The notes beneath the pieces are model-generated. The model saw nothing but the letters and a program-made list of their open reading frames with translations. It was not told the origin of the DNA and ran no database searches. A stretch of 64,000 bases of DNA, from NCBI GenBank assembly GCA_009363875.1, contig CM018690.1, positions 16,137,692 through 16,201,691 on the forward strand, given 5' to 3'. Shown piece after piece: positions 22,206 to 33,813 of this stretch. Source of the DNA: Mikania micrantha. Lineage: Eukaryota > Streptophyta > Magnoliopsida > Asterales > Asteraceae. Each line of letters opens with the position of its first letter. Position 1 is the stretch's first letter. A program made the translations under genes and the position numbers.

Positions 22206-23120
22206 AAATTAATTTGGTTGCTATGAAGCATTACATCATCTTAACATAGTTTTATTCTATATTTATAATAAAATGATTATAACTAGATGAAAATTTAATA
22301 ATTAGAAAAATAGAAATCATTTATTGAAGAATAAATTTTAATTTAAATTGATAGATATCCATAATTAACCAATCTAATACTTTCTAAATTTATTTAATGC
22401 CTTTTTGGTGGTATATCATTACGTAATAATTTTAAAAAATTTGAAGATATGCCATTTTCAAAAATATTAAAAATGCGTATTCGTCTGTACGTCAGAAAAG
22501 TATAATTATATAATGTGCTTAAAATTAATTTTAACTATTAAATATGCTATTTTCATCCTATCATATTTGAAGTTATCATTGACCGAATAGTGGGGGCTCC
22601 AATTCATAAATAATTTTTTTTTTTGAACAGCCTCCAATTCATAAATACTTGATTAGGCTTATGATAATTAGCGATGGATTCATAAACTTTTTTTGTAAGC
22701 GGTAAAATGAGTTTGAGTTAAAAGTGCGTCGGGTTAGCTGAAATCATAAAACAAATATATCAAAATTATTTGAAAAAACAATTGCTTAAATAATAAATTG
22801 AAAGTTACATTACAAATTAGTATTCGTATAAAATCAACAAAAAACACAGTTTTTTTTTCAAATAATCAATTTACTTTCAATTGTGTCATTTTGTAATCAT
22901 GATTGTGCCCATTGTAATCGGATTTCTGTCCTTTTGTAATCAGATTAGTGTCATTTTTTTTCAAAATTAAGCAAAATAATTTAAGAATTGTACGTATTAA
23001 CATTTGATCGTGGGACATACAGGAGGCCTATTCCCCCCTTCCTAGTTCCTAAGCCTTGTATCCATGACTACTTGTGCTAGAGCTCTTTATTTATAAAATC
23101 AGCTCACTAAGTTATGGAAA
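22203..23120. other. No gene; contains a 19-bp retroposed SINE tail
   Basis: AT-rich sequence with 'ttgtaatc' words repeated near 22890-22945. The only interpretable feature is the small insertion annotated at 22597-22647. Confidence 0.5.
22597..22647 (-). mobile_element. Ultrashort SINE 3'-end insertion with 16-bp duplication
   Basis: CTCCAATTCATAAATA occurs exactly at 22597-22612 and 22632-22647. The 19 bases between are A, a T run and GAACAGC. On the minus strand this is GCTGTTC plus poly(A), the 3' end of SINEs in this window such as the one at 36997. It fits an extreme 5'-truncated retroposition. Confidence 0.75.
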
Positions 23121-23137
23121 ATTTATGTTTATTACTT

Positions 23138-23268
23138 TTTTTAACAGCCTTACTATCCTACTCCTACTCCTATATTACACCCAATATTCCACTCTTGCTT
23201 GGATTTGAACCCAAGACCTCCTTTTTAAGAGGCAATGACTCTACAAAATGGGTTAGTCCCACATTGGC
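23138..23268 (-). mobile_element. SINE with perfect 17-bp target duplication
   Basis: ATTTATGTTTATTACTT is present exactly at 23121-23137 and 23269-23285. The body on the minus strand starts with a tRNA-like head whose B box is 'gggttcaaatcc'. It ends in 'ggctgtt' followed by a short A run. At about 131 bp it is a compact member. Confidence 0.9.
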
Positions 23269-23736
23269 ATTTATGTTTATTACTTAATTCAAAATATTTA
23301 GCTGTCTAATACGATTGCTTGTCGAAACAAAATATTTGTGATGTTTTGAGTTATTTATATACTTAAAAATATTATTACATTGTTAAAGTTATGTTGTTTT
23401 GACTTTTGAGTGCTCCAAATTCTTATTATTTTGTTGCTTTTAATCACTAGTATAATTTAGGTCTATAACTTTCTCTATTTGATTCAAAACCCAATATGTG
23501 AATTAAAATTTTATTATTTTGATCGAAATAAAAATATTATTAATGCAATATGTGACAACCAATTCAACTATAATCAAAATTTCTATAATATTTTATATCG
23601 TATATGCATACATAGGTAGAGGTGTTTTTGGTGAAAAAAATGTAATGAAGTATCAAACATGTATTACGTCCACACTAAGCAAATAACAGAAATGTTTATA
23701 AAACAATGATCAAATGAAAAAAACACGTAGGAAAAT

Positions 23737-24064
23737 TGTAACAACCGGTTTTTAGTAAATGAATATATTTGAAATAATCGTTAATTGAACGATTGTAATT
23801 GTTGCAATTCGAAAATATGTGAGAATTACATCATCAATGGCAAGAGCAAATGTGATCGTTCTAGAAATCCATGTTGATTTGATGTTTGTAATTATTACAA
23901 ATTGATAGTATGCGAAAAATGGTGAACGTGGGCGAAAACCGTGCGCGAAACGGAGTTACGGATTGTCCGGAATCGCGAAAAGAAGTTAAAAATCAAAAAA
24001 TTGAATAAAAACCCTTGGGGCGGTACGCCCCATGCCAAGCTCTGGGCTGGGGCGGTACGCCCCG
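23737..24064 (+). repeat. Solo LTR, left part (interrupted)
   Basis: It starts TGTAACAACCGG after AAAAT (23732-23736). The LTR is broken at 24064 by the young gypsy element and resumes at 33814. Near its break it carries two 'ggggcggtacgcccc' hairpins, preceded by a block of about 75 bases also found in the LTR at 2346-4486. Confidence 0.9.
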
Positions 24065-26571
24065 TATGACAATTCGCAATTCCAGGTTAGAGTTTCGTGT
24101 CTTAGTCTTAATTAAGTCATATTAAGATTAAAATAAACTAAACAAACCGTTAGAATCAAATAAAAACTCATGCATCAAAGAAAGAACAATGGCACACAAT
24201 TGAAACATAAATCGCGAAAAGTTGCAAAAAGGCAATTCGGCATGCGTAATCATCAAATTCATGAAAACCTGAACTTCCTAACCATATTATATTCCTAATG
24301 GGATGTAATTGGAAGTATAACAATAGTGGTTGATCAAATGTAGCAATTCCCAATGATACGCGCGAAAAATCCGAAAAATTTAAGCAAAAACCGATCCAAA
24401 ACCACAACCGACCTAAAATTATCGACACTCGTGTATCTCTATCCATATATATATATATGTATATGTGTGTATATATACACACATACATGTATATAAAAAT
24501 GGGAATGCATGTGGGTGGGTATAATATTTACATGTATGATATACACATGGATGTGTGGTTGAAAATTTGATGGCTTTCATATATACGTATATGGCATGTA
24601 TGAATGTACACGTATGAAGCAATTTGAGACAGCTCTTGAGGTGCTTAGGTATTGCTGCAAATCTTCTTGCCAAAGATAACTTTCACAATAAAAATTAATA
24701 TTTAGTTCTAGCCTCCAAAAATTTTCCACTGCTTCATTTCTTTTTCCTTCGGTCTTCGATAACCATCATCCAACCAATTCAATTCAAAACTCACCAGCTA
24801 GAAACACCACTACTTTGAGTTTTTGTCATCAACTCCACCATTTATTAGAAGATTCAAAGATCGATCTCCTTACTTGTAGCATTTTCAGCATCATAGAGGT
24901 ATAATCTTTCAAGTTTCTTGATTTATCACACTAGAAACACATAAAATAGCTTGCTGAATATAAACAGAAAATCTGTCGTTACTTTAATGGGACATAACTT
25001 CATCTTAACAGCACGAAACTGAGCAAACTCAAATAGTATAATCAAGTTCATTTAGTTACCTTTCTAAGCTATATTTATAAGACTTCTAACTCTTCCCGAT
25101 GATATCATAACAGCCCGTAGAAGATTGGTGCGCATAATTGTACCTTCTGAATTGCACGGCTGTTTTGGCCCATTTATAAGCCAAATCATGAAAATGTTTC
25201 TAAATGAAAGTTGTCCGGGGGATGTTGAAATACATGACTGGAAAGTTTTATAACTTAACTCCCTCGTTTGATATGTTTAAAACACACCCGAACATATAGA
25301 ACAGAATCTGTCAAAAATAAAAATAAAATAATAAATAAATAAATAAACCATAACTAATATTTTGAATATGCCTAACGTATCATAAACGGTTCGTCAAATC
25401 AAATATTCAAAAATATAGCTTAAGGTGTCCTTGAATGTTGTAGGGCGCGAGTAGGTTGAGTATATCAAGAATTACAGCAAGACTAGGACACACGATACAG
25501 GTGAGTTCACGAACCCCTTTTACTGTATTTTGGCTTTTGAACTCGGGGAATGAGAAAACATATAAACTCATTTGAAACATCTTGATTATTGTGAAGCTTT
25601 GAAATGCTTTTGATACATTTGTGAAACATGAAACCTGATTTGATCAGGTGGAACTCTGAAACGCTTTCGATGCATTTTGTCAAATATGAAACCTGATTTG
25701 ATCAGGTGGAACTCTGAAACGCTTTTGAAACATTTTGTGAAACATGAAAACGAAAGCGTTGTAAAACATTTGGTTGAAACACGTGACAGTGGGGAGAACA
25801 CATGACCGAACTTGTCATTATTTCACGGGTTACACATTTGTCGCTAAGTCCCCTATTCTGTAACCGTTAACCGTGGGGGGGCGTGATTATTGAGAATAGA
25901 TTCTATTTGTGATTGACAATCCTCGCCCGTGGTTCGTAGCTAAAACCACGACTGGATGTCGAGCGGGCGCTCAATAAGGCTAGAACACACAATGTCTTGC
26001 GACAAGGACATTGGGAAGGGGCAAACACTGAACTCGTCAGCTCGGTTACGGGAGCCCAGGAGTTATAATTGGACAGTTGGTCGGGAACTAAACACGACAT
26101 TGTTGGAAGGAACAATGTTCGCACTGGATACCAATGTTTTACACCCAGTTTGGGGACATGAATATTATTTAACTTATTTTATGAAAACATTTGAATTGTT
26201 TGGATACATTACATACGTTTTGATAAATAAACTTGTGAACTCACCAGCTATATGCTGATTGTTTTAAAATCATGTTTTCTCAGATGCATAATGATACAGG
26301 GGTGGAGCTGGGAGCTCAATCTTTGGAGACCTATTGTGGAGTCTATGAGAGATAGACTCAACAGTGTGATACATAGCATAGTATATATGTGTAATAACAT
26401 TATATATATGTGTGTGAAACTAAGTTAAAACTATTATTACATTAGGCTTGTGGCTAATGTAGTTGTAACATGGGTTTGTAATATAGAAGCATATGTGTAT
26501 TTTGTTATAAACAATGACTGTGAAACCTTGAAAGTCACACGGTACGCTTCCGCAACGACAAGGGTGTGACA
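24065..26571 (+). repeat. 5' LTR of the intact gypsy element
   Basis: It begins TATGACAATTCG and ends GGGTGTGACA, directly before the primer site. It contains a TA/TG-rich tract at 24445-24495 with a TATA motif (gtatataaaa). Near 25620-25745 a unit of about 58 bases ('gaaacctgatttgatcaggt') is repeated two to three times. It shares the last 10 bases with the minus-strand LTR ending at 2346. Confidence 0.97.
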
Positions 26572-26574
26572 GAT

Positions 26575-26588
26575 TGGTATCAGAGCCA
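26575..26588 (+). other. Primer-binding site, initiator Met-tRNA type
   Basis: TGGTATCAGAGCCA starts three bases after the LTR end. It is complementary to the 3' end of plant initiator methionine tRNA, the usual primer for these elements. Confidence 0.92.
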
Positions 26589-26667
26589 TTGGTTTATAGC
26601 GAATTAGGTTGCATGACTAAGACCTAATCTATAGCCATATGACTCTAACACGAAACATATTTGTTGC

Positions 26668-29600
26668 ATGTTCAGAAACATGCCGAGAGGAAGACCGAGG
26701 CAAAATCCACAAGGAAATCCACAGGGAAATCCGCAAGAAAATCCACATGGAAATCCTGAAATTGAGCAACCTGTTATCTCAACAGAGATGGATCAACTTA
26801 TAAACAGACGAGTGGCTGATGCTATGGCCACCTACAGAAATCAACAACATACAGGGGAAGGAGGATCTGGTGCTATTGGCAACAATACAGGAGGTGGCAA
26901 TGGAGCTGTAGGTGGAAATGGTGCTGCAGGAGGTAGTGCGTCTGCTGGAATCATTGGATCTGCATCAAAGGCCTGTTCTTACAAAGATTTCTTGAACTGC
27001 CAGCCTCTTAGCTTTAATGGAACCGATGGAGCTATCGCATTGGTCCGATGGTGCGAAAAGATGGAAACGGTGTTCCGTGTTAGTAATTGCCCTGAAGAAT
27101 GCCGAGTCAAGTATGCCACTTGTACTCTGAATGGAGCAGCTCTTACATGGTGGAACAACCATGTTCAAGGTTTAGGCATTGATGAAGCCTATCAGATTCC
27201 CTGGTTGACACTGAAACAAATGATGATGGATGAGTATTGCCCACGAAGTGAGATCCAGAAAATGGAAGAAGAATTCTATAACCTGAAAGTGCAAGGGAGT
27301 GACATTGTCAGTTATACTACTAGATTTCATGAGCTGGCACAACTTTGTCCAACGATGGTCACTCCTGAGTACAAGCGAATAGAGCAGTATCTGAAAGGGC
27401 TTCCTCCAAGTATTGAAGATATGGTGACTTCTTCTAAGCCAGATACCATTCAAAGTGCAATTCGGTTGGCTCATCGCCTGATTGATCAGGCAGTTCGTCG
27501 TGGAACCTTGGGAACAAAGGTACAAGAGGAAAAGCAAAACATTGGTAACAAACGAAAATGGAATAGCAATCCCCCAAATCAAACACAAAAGAAACCGACT
27601 CAGGTTAGAGTCAACACTGCTGTCACAACTGATAAGAAATCTTATGTGGGAAAATTTCCCAAGTGTGAAAAATGTGGGTACCATCATGAGGGTGAATGTA
27701 GGCCCTTCATGTGTAACAGATGTGGAAGACGTGGACATTTAGCGAGGAATTGTCGAGCTCCTGTACCTACATCGGTGACAGATAGCAACAGGGATAATAG
27801 GAGTTGTTTTGAATGCGGAGTAGTAGGTCATCTCAGGAAGAACTGCCCAAAGCTAACAAATCAAGGTGTCAACAATGCTCGAGGTAGGGCCTTTGTTATT
27901 GCAGCCGGAGACGCTAAACGAGATCCAAACCTCGTGACGGGTACGTTCTTTGTTAATAATCATTATGCTTCTGTCCTATTTGATACGGGGGCAGATAAGA
28001 GCTTTATGTCAACTGAATTTAGCACATTAATTGGAGCCAATCCAACTGCATTACACGATAGATACATAATAGAACTAGCCAACGGAAAACTGATAGAAAC
28101 TAGAGAGATAATTCAAGGGTGTACCTTACAACTAGGAGATTATGTTTTTGCTATAGATCTTTTATCGGTGAATCTAGGAAGTTTCGACGTGGTTATCGGA
28201 ATGGACTGGTTGTCAGAAAACCACGCAGAAATTGTATGTTGTCAGAAGGTGGTTCGTATTCCACTCCCAAGTGGGGAGACTCTCTCAATTCATGGTGAAA
28301 AGAGCGGAAAGGCGTTACAAATCATCACCTGTATGAAAGCCCACAAGTACCTACGTAAGGGATGTCAAGCAATATTAGCGCACGTCATGGAAATGAAGTC
28401 AAAAGAGAAGCGATTAGAAGATATACTGATTGTAAGAGAGTATCCAGAGGTATTCCCTGAGGATTTGCCAGGACTACCACCTAACAGGAAAGTCGAATTT
28501 AGAATTGACTTGGTGCCTGGTGCAGCACCAATAGCTCGATCTCCGTACAGACTAGCCCCATCGGAGATGCAAGAGTTATCTAACCAACTACAAGAGTTAC
28601 TGGACAAAGGTTTTATAAGACCAAGCTTCTCACCGTGGGGAGCACCCGTTTTATTCGTAAAGAAGAAAGATGGAACCTTTAGAATGTGCATCGATTACCG
28701 AGAGTTGAACAAGCTGACGGTCAAGAATCGGTATCCGTTACCAAGGATAGATGATCTATTCGACCAGTTGCAAGGTTCTAGTTTCTATTCAAAGATCGAT
28801 CTGCGTTCAGGATACCACCAGCTAAGGGTTAAGGACGAGGACGTTCCAATCACTGCTTTTAGAACCCGGTATGGTCATTATGAGTTTTTGGTTATGCCGT
28901 TTGGATTGACGAACGCCCCGGCAATTTTTATGGACCTTATGAACAGAGTCTGTAAACCGTACTTGGATAAATTTGTCATTGTGTTCATCGATGATATACT
29001 TATTTATTCCAAGACCAAAGAAGATCATGAGCAACACCTAAGGCTTATTTTGGAGTTGTTGAGGGACGAAAAACTGTATGCCAAGTTTTCCAAATGTGAA
29101 TTTTGGATGAGAGAAGTACAATTCCTTGGGCATGTAATTAATCAAAAAGGCATACATGTTGATCCTGCCAAGATTGAGGCTATCAAGAATTGGAATGCAC
29201 CCGAAACCCCGACTGAAGTACGTCAGTTCCTTGGCTTAGCAGGGTATTATAGAAGATTCATTGAAGGTTTCTCCAAGATTGCTTTACCACTAACTACATT
29301 GACGCAGAAGGATAAGAAATTTGAATGGAACAACAAGCAAGAGGCAGCATTTCAATTGTTGAAGCAAAAACTATGCAGTGCACCTATTTTATCACTACCA
29401 GAAGGAACAAATGATTTCGTAGTGTACTGTGATGCATCACATCAAGGATTGGGTTGTGTACTGATGCAGAAAGACAAAGTTATTGCATACGCGTCCCGAC
29501 AGCTCAAAACTCATGAGAAGAACTACACTACGCATGATTTGGAACTAGGAGCTGTAGTGTTCGCACTCAAAATCTGGAGACACTACCTTTATGGTACAAA

Positions 29601-31272
29601 GTGTACAATTTACACTGATCATAAAAGTCTCCAGCATATTTTCGATCAAAAAGACTTGAATATGAGACGACGTCGTTGGATTGAGTTACTCAATGATTAT
29701 GATTGCAATATTCGCTATCATCCTGGCAAGGCAAATGTTGTCGCAGATGCTTTGAGCAGGAAAGAACGAACCAAGACATTACGAGTGCGAGCTTTGGGAA
29801 TGATTATTCAAACAAGTCTTACTGCTCAAATTCAAAATGCCCAACTTGAAGCTCTTAAGAAAGAAAACTTGCAAAATGAATCCTTGCGAGGTTTGGATAA
29901 GAAATTTGAGGTCAAGACTGACGGAACTCGCTACTTTGCAAATAGAGTCTGGGTACCAAACATTAGGAACCTAAGGAGCTTAGTAATGGATGAAGCTCAT
30001 AAGTCTCGATACTCTGTACACCCTGGTTCTGATAAAATGTATCATGACCTCAAGGAGTTTTATTGGTGGCCTAACATGAAGGCTGACATCGCTCTTTATG
30101 TTAGCAAATGTCTAACCTGCTCTAAAGTTAAAGCTGAGTATCAAAAACCATCAGGATTGTTACAGCAACCAGAGATTCCACAATGGAAGTGGGATCAAAT
30201 TACAATGGACTTTGTCACGAAACTACCCAGAACTTCTAGTGGCTATGACACTATCTCGATAATAGTTGATCGTCTCACAAAGTCTGCACATTTCTTGCCT
30301 ATGAAAGAAACTGATAAAATGGACAAACTCACGAGACTTTATATCAAGGAAGTAGTTTCTCGACATGGAATTCCAACCTCCATCATCTCTGATCGAGACA
30401 GCAAATTCACCTCACGAGTATGGCAGACCCTACATGATGCATTAGGTACTCGTTTGGATATGAGTACAGCATATCACCCTCAAACGGATGGTCAGAGCGA
30501 AAGGACTATCCAAACTTTGGAAGACATGCTTCGAGCATGTGTGATTGATTTTGGAAGCAGTTGGGATACACATCTGCCTTTGATCGAATTCTCATACAAT
30601 AATAGTTATCACACGAGCATCAAGGCAGCACCATTTGAAGCGTTGTACGGTCGTAAATGCCGATCACCTATATGTTGGACCGAGGTTGGTGAAAGTCAAC
30701 TCACGGGCCCAGAAATCATTCAGGAAACGACAGATAAAATCTTCAAAATTCGAGACAGACTACGAGCCGCACAAGATCGCCAGAAGAGCTACGCTGACGT
30801 GAGACGAAAACCATTGTCTTTCCAAGTTGGAGACCGGGTCATGTTGAAGGTCTCACCTTGGAAAGGAGTTGTGAGATTCGGAAAACGTGGCAAATTGAAC
30901 CCTCGATACATAGGGCCATTTGAAATCATCGCAAAGGTTGGACCTGTTGCATACAAACTCAAACTACCACCAGAACTCAGTGGGGTGCACAACACATTTC
31001 ATGTATCGAATCTCAAGAAGTGTCTGTCAGACGAAACGCTTGTGATACCGTTGGAAGAAATCCAAATCGATGATCAATTACACTTCATAGAGGAACCGGT
31101 GGAAATCATGGATCGGGAAGTAAAACAGTTGAAACAAAGTCGCATCCCAATAGTAAAGGTCCGTTGGAACTCAAGGCGAGGACCGGAATTTACCTGGGAA
31201 CGCGAAGATCAGATGAAACTTAAATACCCCCATTTGTTTGATGACACATCAGTATTGAGAAGCACAAACTGA
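26668..31272 (+). CDS. Gag-pol polyprotein of gypsy chromovirus, intact
   Basis: A single frame of 1534 residues contains all functions for retrotransposition. The N-terminus is Gly/Asn-rich, then a retrotransposon gag domain (about 105-290). Three zinc knuckle-like motifs follow (about 333-344, 348-361, 380-393). The aspartic protease has its DTG at about 439. Reverse transcriptase has FIDD at about 773, and RNase H starts at CDASHQG near 922. Integrase has an HHCC module (about 1111-1151) and the acidic triad at about D1181, D1242 and E1278, spaced 61 and 36. A GPF/Y module and a C-terminal chromodomain (about 1472-1525) complete it. The first ATG is used; a second lies four codons later in a similar context. 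There is no frameshift between gag and pol, as is common in this lineage. Confidence 0.97.
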   Translation: MFRNMPRGRPRQNPQGNPQGNPQENPHGNPEIEQPVISTEMDQLINRRVADAMATYRNQQHTGEGGSGAIGNNTGGGNGAVGGNGAAGGSASAGIIGSASKACSYKDFLNCQPLSFNGTDGAIALVRWCEKMETVFRVSNCPEECRVKYATCTLNGAALTWWNNHVQGLGIDEAYQIPWLTLKQMMMDEYCPRSEIQKMEEEFYNLKVQGSDIVSYTTRFHELAQLCPTMVTPEYKRIEQYLKGLPPSIEDMVTSSKPDTIQSAIRLAHRLIDQAVRRGTLGTKVQEEKQNIGNKRKWNSNPPNQTQKKPTQVRVNTAVTTDKKSYVGKFPKCEKCGYHHEGECRPFMCNRCGRRGHLARNCRAPVPTSVTDSNRDNRSCFECGVVGHLRKNCPKLTNQGVNNARGRAFVIAAGDAKRDPNLVTGTFFVNNHYASVLFDTGADKSFMSTEFSTLIGANPTALHDRYIIELANGKLIETREIIQGCTLQLGDYVFAIDLLSVNLGSFDVVIGMDWLSENHAEIVCCQKVVRIPLPSGETLSIHGEKSGKALQIITCMKAHKYLRKGCQAILAHVMEMKSKEKRLEDILIVREYPEVFPEDLPGLPPNRKVEFRIDLVPGAAPIARSPYRLAPSEMQELSNQLQELLDKGFIRPSFSPWGAPVLFVKKKDGTFRMCIDYRELNKLTVKNRYPLPRIDDLFDQLQGSSFYSKIDLRSGYHQLRVKDEDVPITAFRTRYGHYEFLVMPFGLTNAPAIFMDLMNRVCKPYLDKFVIVFIDDILIYSKTKEDHEQHLRLILELLRDEKLYAKFSKCEFWMREVQFLGHVINQKGIHVDPAKIEAIKNWNAPETPTEVRQFLGLAGYYRRFIEGFSKIALPLTTLTQKDKKFEWNNKQEAAFQLLKQKLCSAPILSLPEGTNDFVVYCDASHQGLGCVLMQKDKVIAYASRQLKTHEKNYTTHDLELGAVVFALKIWRHYLYGTKCTIYTDHKSLQHIFDQKDLNMRRRRWIELLNDYDCNIRYHPGKANVVADALSRKERTKTLRVRALGMIIQTSLTAQIQNAQLEALKKENLQNESLRGLDKKFEVKTDGTRYFANRVWVPNIRNLRSLVMDEAHKSRYSVHPGSDKMYHDLKEFYWWPNMKADIALYVSKCLTCSKVKAEYQKPSGLLQQPEIPQWKWDQITMDFVTKLPRTSSGYDTISIIVDRLTKSAHFLPMKETDKMDKLTRLYIKEVVSRHGIPTSIISDRDSKFTSRVWQTLHDALGTRLDMSTAYHPQTDGQSERTIQTLEDMLRACVIDFGSSWDTHLPLIEFSYNNSYHTSIKAAPFEALYGRKCRSPICWTEVGESQLTGPEIIQETTDKIFKIRDRLRAAQDRQKSYADVRRKPLSFQVGDRVMLKVSPWKGVVRFGKRGKLNPRYIGPFEIIAKVGPVAYKLKLPPELSGVHNTFHVSNLKKCLSDETLVIPLEEIQIDDQLHFIEEPVEIMDREVKQLKQSRIPIVKVRWNSRRGPEFTWEREDQMKLKYPHLFDDTSVLRSTN

Positions 31273-31293
31273 ATTTCGGGACGAAATTCCAAT

Positions 31294-31306
31294 AACGGGG
31301 GGAGAC
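31294..31306 (+). other. Polypurine tract
   Basis: The purine-rich run 'acggggggagac' lies immediately before the 3' LTR. It serves as the plus-strand DNA primer during reverse transcription. Confidence 0.9.
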
Positions 31307-33813
31307 TATGACAATTCGCAATTCCAGGTTAGAGTTTCGTGTCTTAGTCTTAATTAAGTCATATTAAGATTAAAATAAACTAAACAAACCGTTAGAATCA
31401 AATAAAAACTCATGCATCAAAGAAAGAACAATGGCACACAATTGAAACATAAATCGCGAAAAGTTGCAAAAAGGCAATTCGGCATGCGTAATCATCAAAT
31501 TCATGAAAACCTGAACTTCCTAACCATATTATATTCCTAATGGGATGTAATTGGAAGTATAACAATAGTGGTTGATCAAATGTAGCAATTCCCAATGATA
31601 CGCGCGAAAAATCCGAAAAATTTAAGCAAAAACCGATCCAAAACCACAACCGACCTAAAATTATCGACACTCGTGTATCTCTATCCATATATATATATAT
31701 GTATATGTGTGTATATATACACACATACATGTATATAAAAATGGGAATGCATGTGGGTGGGTATAATATTTACATGTATGATATACACATGGATGTGTGG
31801 TTGAAAATTTGATGGCTTTCATATATACGTATATGGCATGTATGAATGTACACGTATGAAGCAATTTGAGACAGCTCTTGAGGTGCTTAGGTATTGCTGC
31901 AAATCTTCTTGCCAAAGATAACTTTCACAATAAAAATTAATATTTAGTTCTAGCCTCCAAAAATTTTCCACTGCTTCATTTCTTTTTCCTTCGGTCTTCG
32001 ATAACCATCATCCAACCAATTCAATTCAAAACTCACCAGCTAGAAACACCACTACTTTGAGTTTTTGTCATCAACTCCACCATTTATTAGAAGATTCAAA
32101 GATCGATCTCCTTACTTGTAGCATTTTCAGCATCATAGAGGTATAATCTTTCAAGTTTCTTGATTTATCACACTAGAAACACATAAAATAGCTTGCTGAA
32201 TATAAACAGAAAATCTGTCGTTACTTTAATGGGACATAACTTCATCTTAACAGCACGAAACTGAGCAAACTCAAATAGTATAATCAAGTTCATTTAGTTA
32301 CCTTTCTAAGCTATATTTATAAGACTTCTAACTCTTCCCGATGATATCATAACAGCCCGTAGAAGATTGGTGCGCATAATTGTACCTTCTGAATTGCACG
32401 GCTGTTTTGGCCCATTTATAAGCCAAATCATGAAAATGTTTCTAAATGAAAGTTGTCCGGGGGATGTTGAAATACATGACTGGAAAGTTTTATAACTTAA
32501 CTCCCTCGTTTGATATGTTTAAAACACACCCGAACATATAGAACAGAATCTGTCAAAAATAAAAATAAAATAATAAATAAATAAATAAACCATAACTAAT
32601 ATTTTGAATATGCCTAACGTATCATAAACGGTTCGTCAAATCAAATATTCAAAAATATAGCTTAAGGTGTCCTTGAATGTTGTAGGGCGCGAGTAGGTTG
32701 AGTATATCAAGAATTACAGCAAGACTAGGACACACGATACAGGTGAGTTCACGAACCCCTTTTACTGTATTTTGGCTTTTGAACTCGGGGAATGAGAAAA
32801 CATATAAACTCATTTGAAACATCTTGATTATTGTGAAGCTTTGAAATGCTTTTGATACATTTGTGAAACATGAAACCTGATTTGATCAGGTGGAACTCTG
32901 AAACGCTTTCGATGCATTTTGTCAAATATGAAACCTGATTTGATCAGGTGGAACTCTGAAACGCTTTTGAAACATTTTGTGAAACATGAAAACGAAAGCG
33001 TTGTAAAACATTTGGTTGAAACACGTGACAGTGGGGAGAACACATGACCGAACTTGTCATTATTTCACGGGTTACACATTTGTCGCTAAGTCCCCTATTC
33101 TGTAACCGTTAACCGTGGGGGGGCGTGATTATTGAGAATAGATTCTATTTGTGATTGACAATCCTCGCCCGTGGTTCGTAGCTAAAACCACGACTGGATG
33201 TCGAGCGGGCGCTCAATAAGGCTAGAACACACAATGTCTTGCGACAAGGACATTGGGAAGGGGCAAACACTGAACTCGTCAGCTCGGTTACGGGAGCCCA
33301 GGAGTTATAATTGGACAGTTGGTCGGGAACTAAACACGACATTGTTGGAAGGAACAATGTTCGCACTGGATACCAATGTTTTACACCCAGTTTGGGGACA
33401 TGAATATTATTTAACTTATTTTATGAAAACATTTGAATTGTTTGGATACATTACATACGTTTTGATAAATAAACTTGTGAACTCACCAGCTATATGCTGA
33501 TTGTTTTAAAATCATGTTTTCTCAGATGCATAATGATACAGGGGTGGAGCTGGGAGCTCAATCTTTGGAGACCTATTGTGGAGTCTATGAGAGATAGACT
33601 CAACAGTGTGATACATAGCATAGTATATATGTGTAATAACATTATATATATGTGTGTGAAACTAAGTTAAAACTATTATTACATTAGGCTTGTGGCTAAT
33701 GTAGTTGTAACATGGGTTTGTAATATAGAAGCATATGTGTATTTTGTTATAAACAATGACTGTGAAACCTTGAAAGTCACACGGTACGCTTCCGCAACGA
33801 CAAGGGTGTGACA
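31307..33813 (+). repeat. 3' LTR of the intact gypsy element
   Basis: It is the same sequence as 24065-26571 as far as I can compare by eye. It ends GGGTGTGACA before CCCCG. Confidence 0.97.

Larger units (their letters stand above)
24065..33813 (+). mobile_element. Full-length Ty3/gypsy chromovirus, apparently recent
   Basis: The 9,749-bp element has two 2,507-bp LTRs, a Met-tRNA-type primer site, one uninterrupted gag-pol frame and a polypurine tract. CCCCG flanks both sides exactly (24060-24064 and 33814-33818). Corresponding positions in the two LTRs keep a constant offset of 7,242 and the encoded shadow peptides are the same in both, so I see no indel or substitution between them. The LTR starts TATGACA by the duplication; a TG start at 24067 is possible if the duplication is read differently. 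Domain order and chromodomain place it in the Tekay/Del-like group by inference. Confidence 0.97.

Noticed and set aside
23138..23268. Possible tRNA gene because of 'gggttcaaatcc'
   Set aside because: No cloverleaf can be drawn, and the A-rich tail with 17-bp duplication identifies a SINE.
24168..24673. Minus-strand open frames in the 5' LTR, repeated at 31410-31915
   Set aside because: They lie inside LTRs, consist partly of TA/TG microsatellite translation and are duplicated only because the LTR is.
27172..27738. 188-codon minus-strand frame inside gag
   Set aside because: It is antisense to a clearly coding gag frame and has no recognisable domain.
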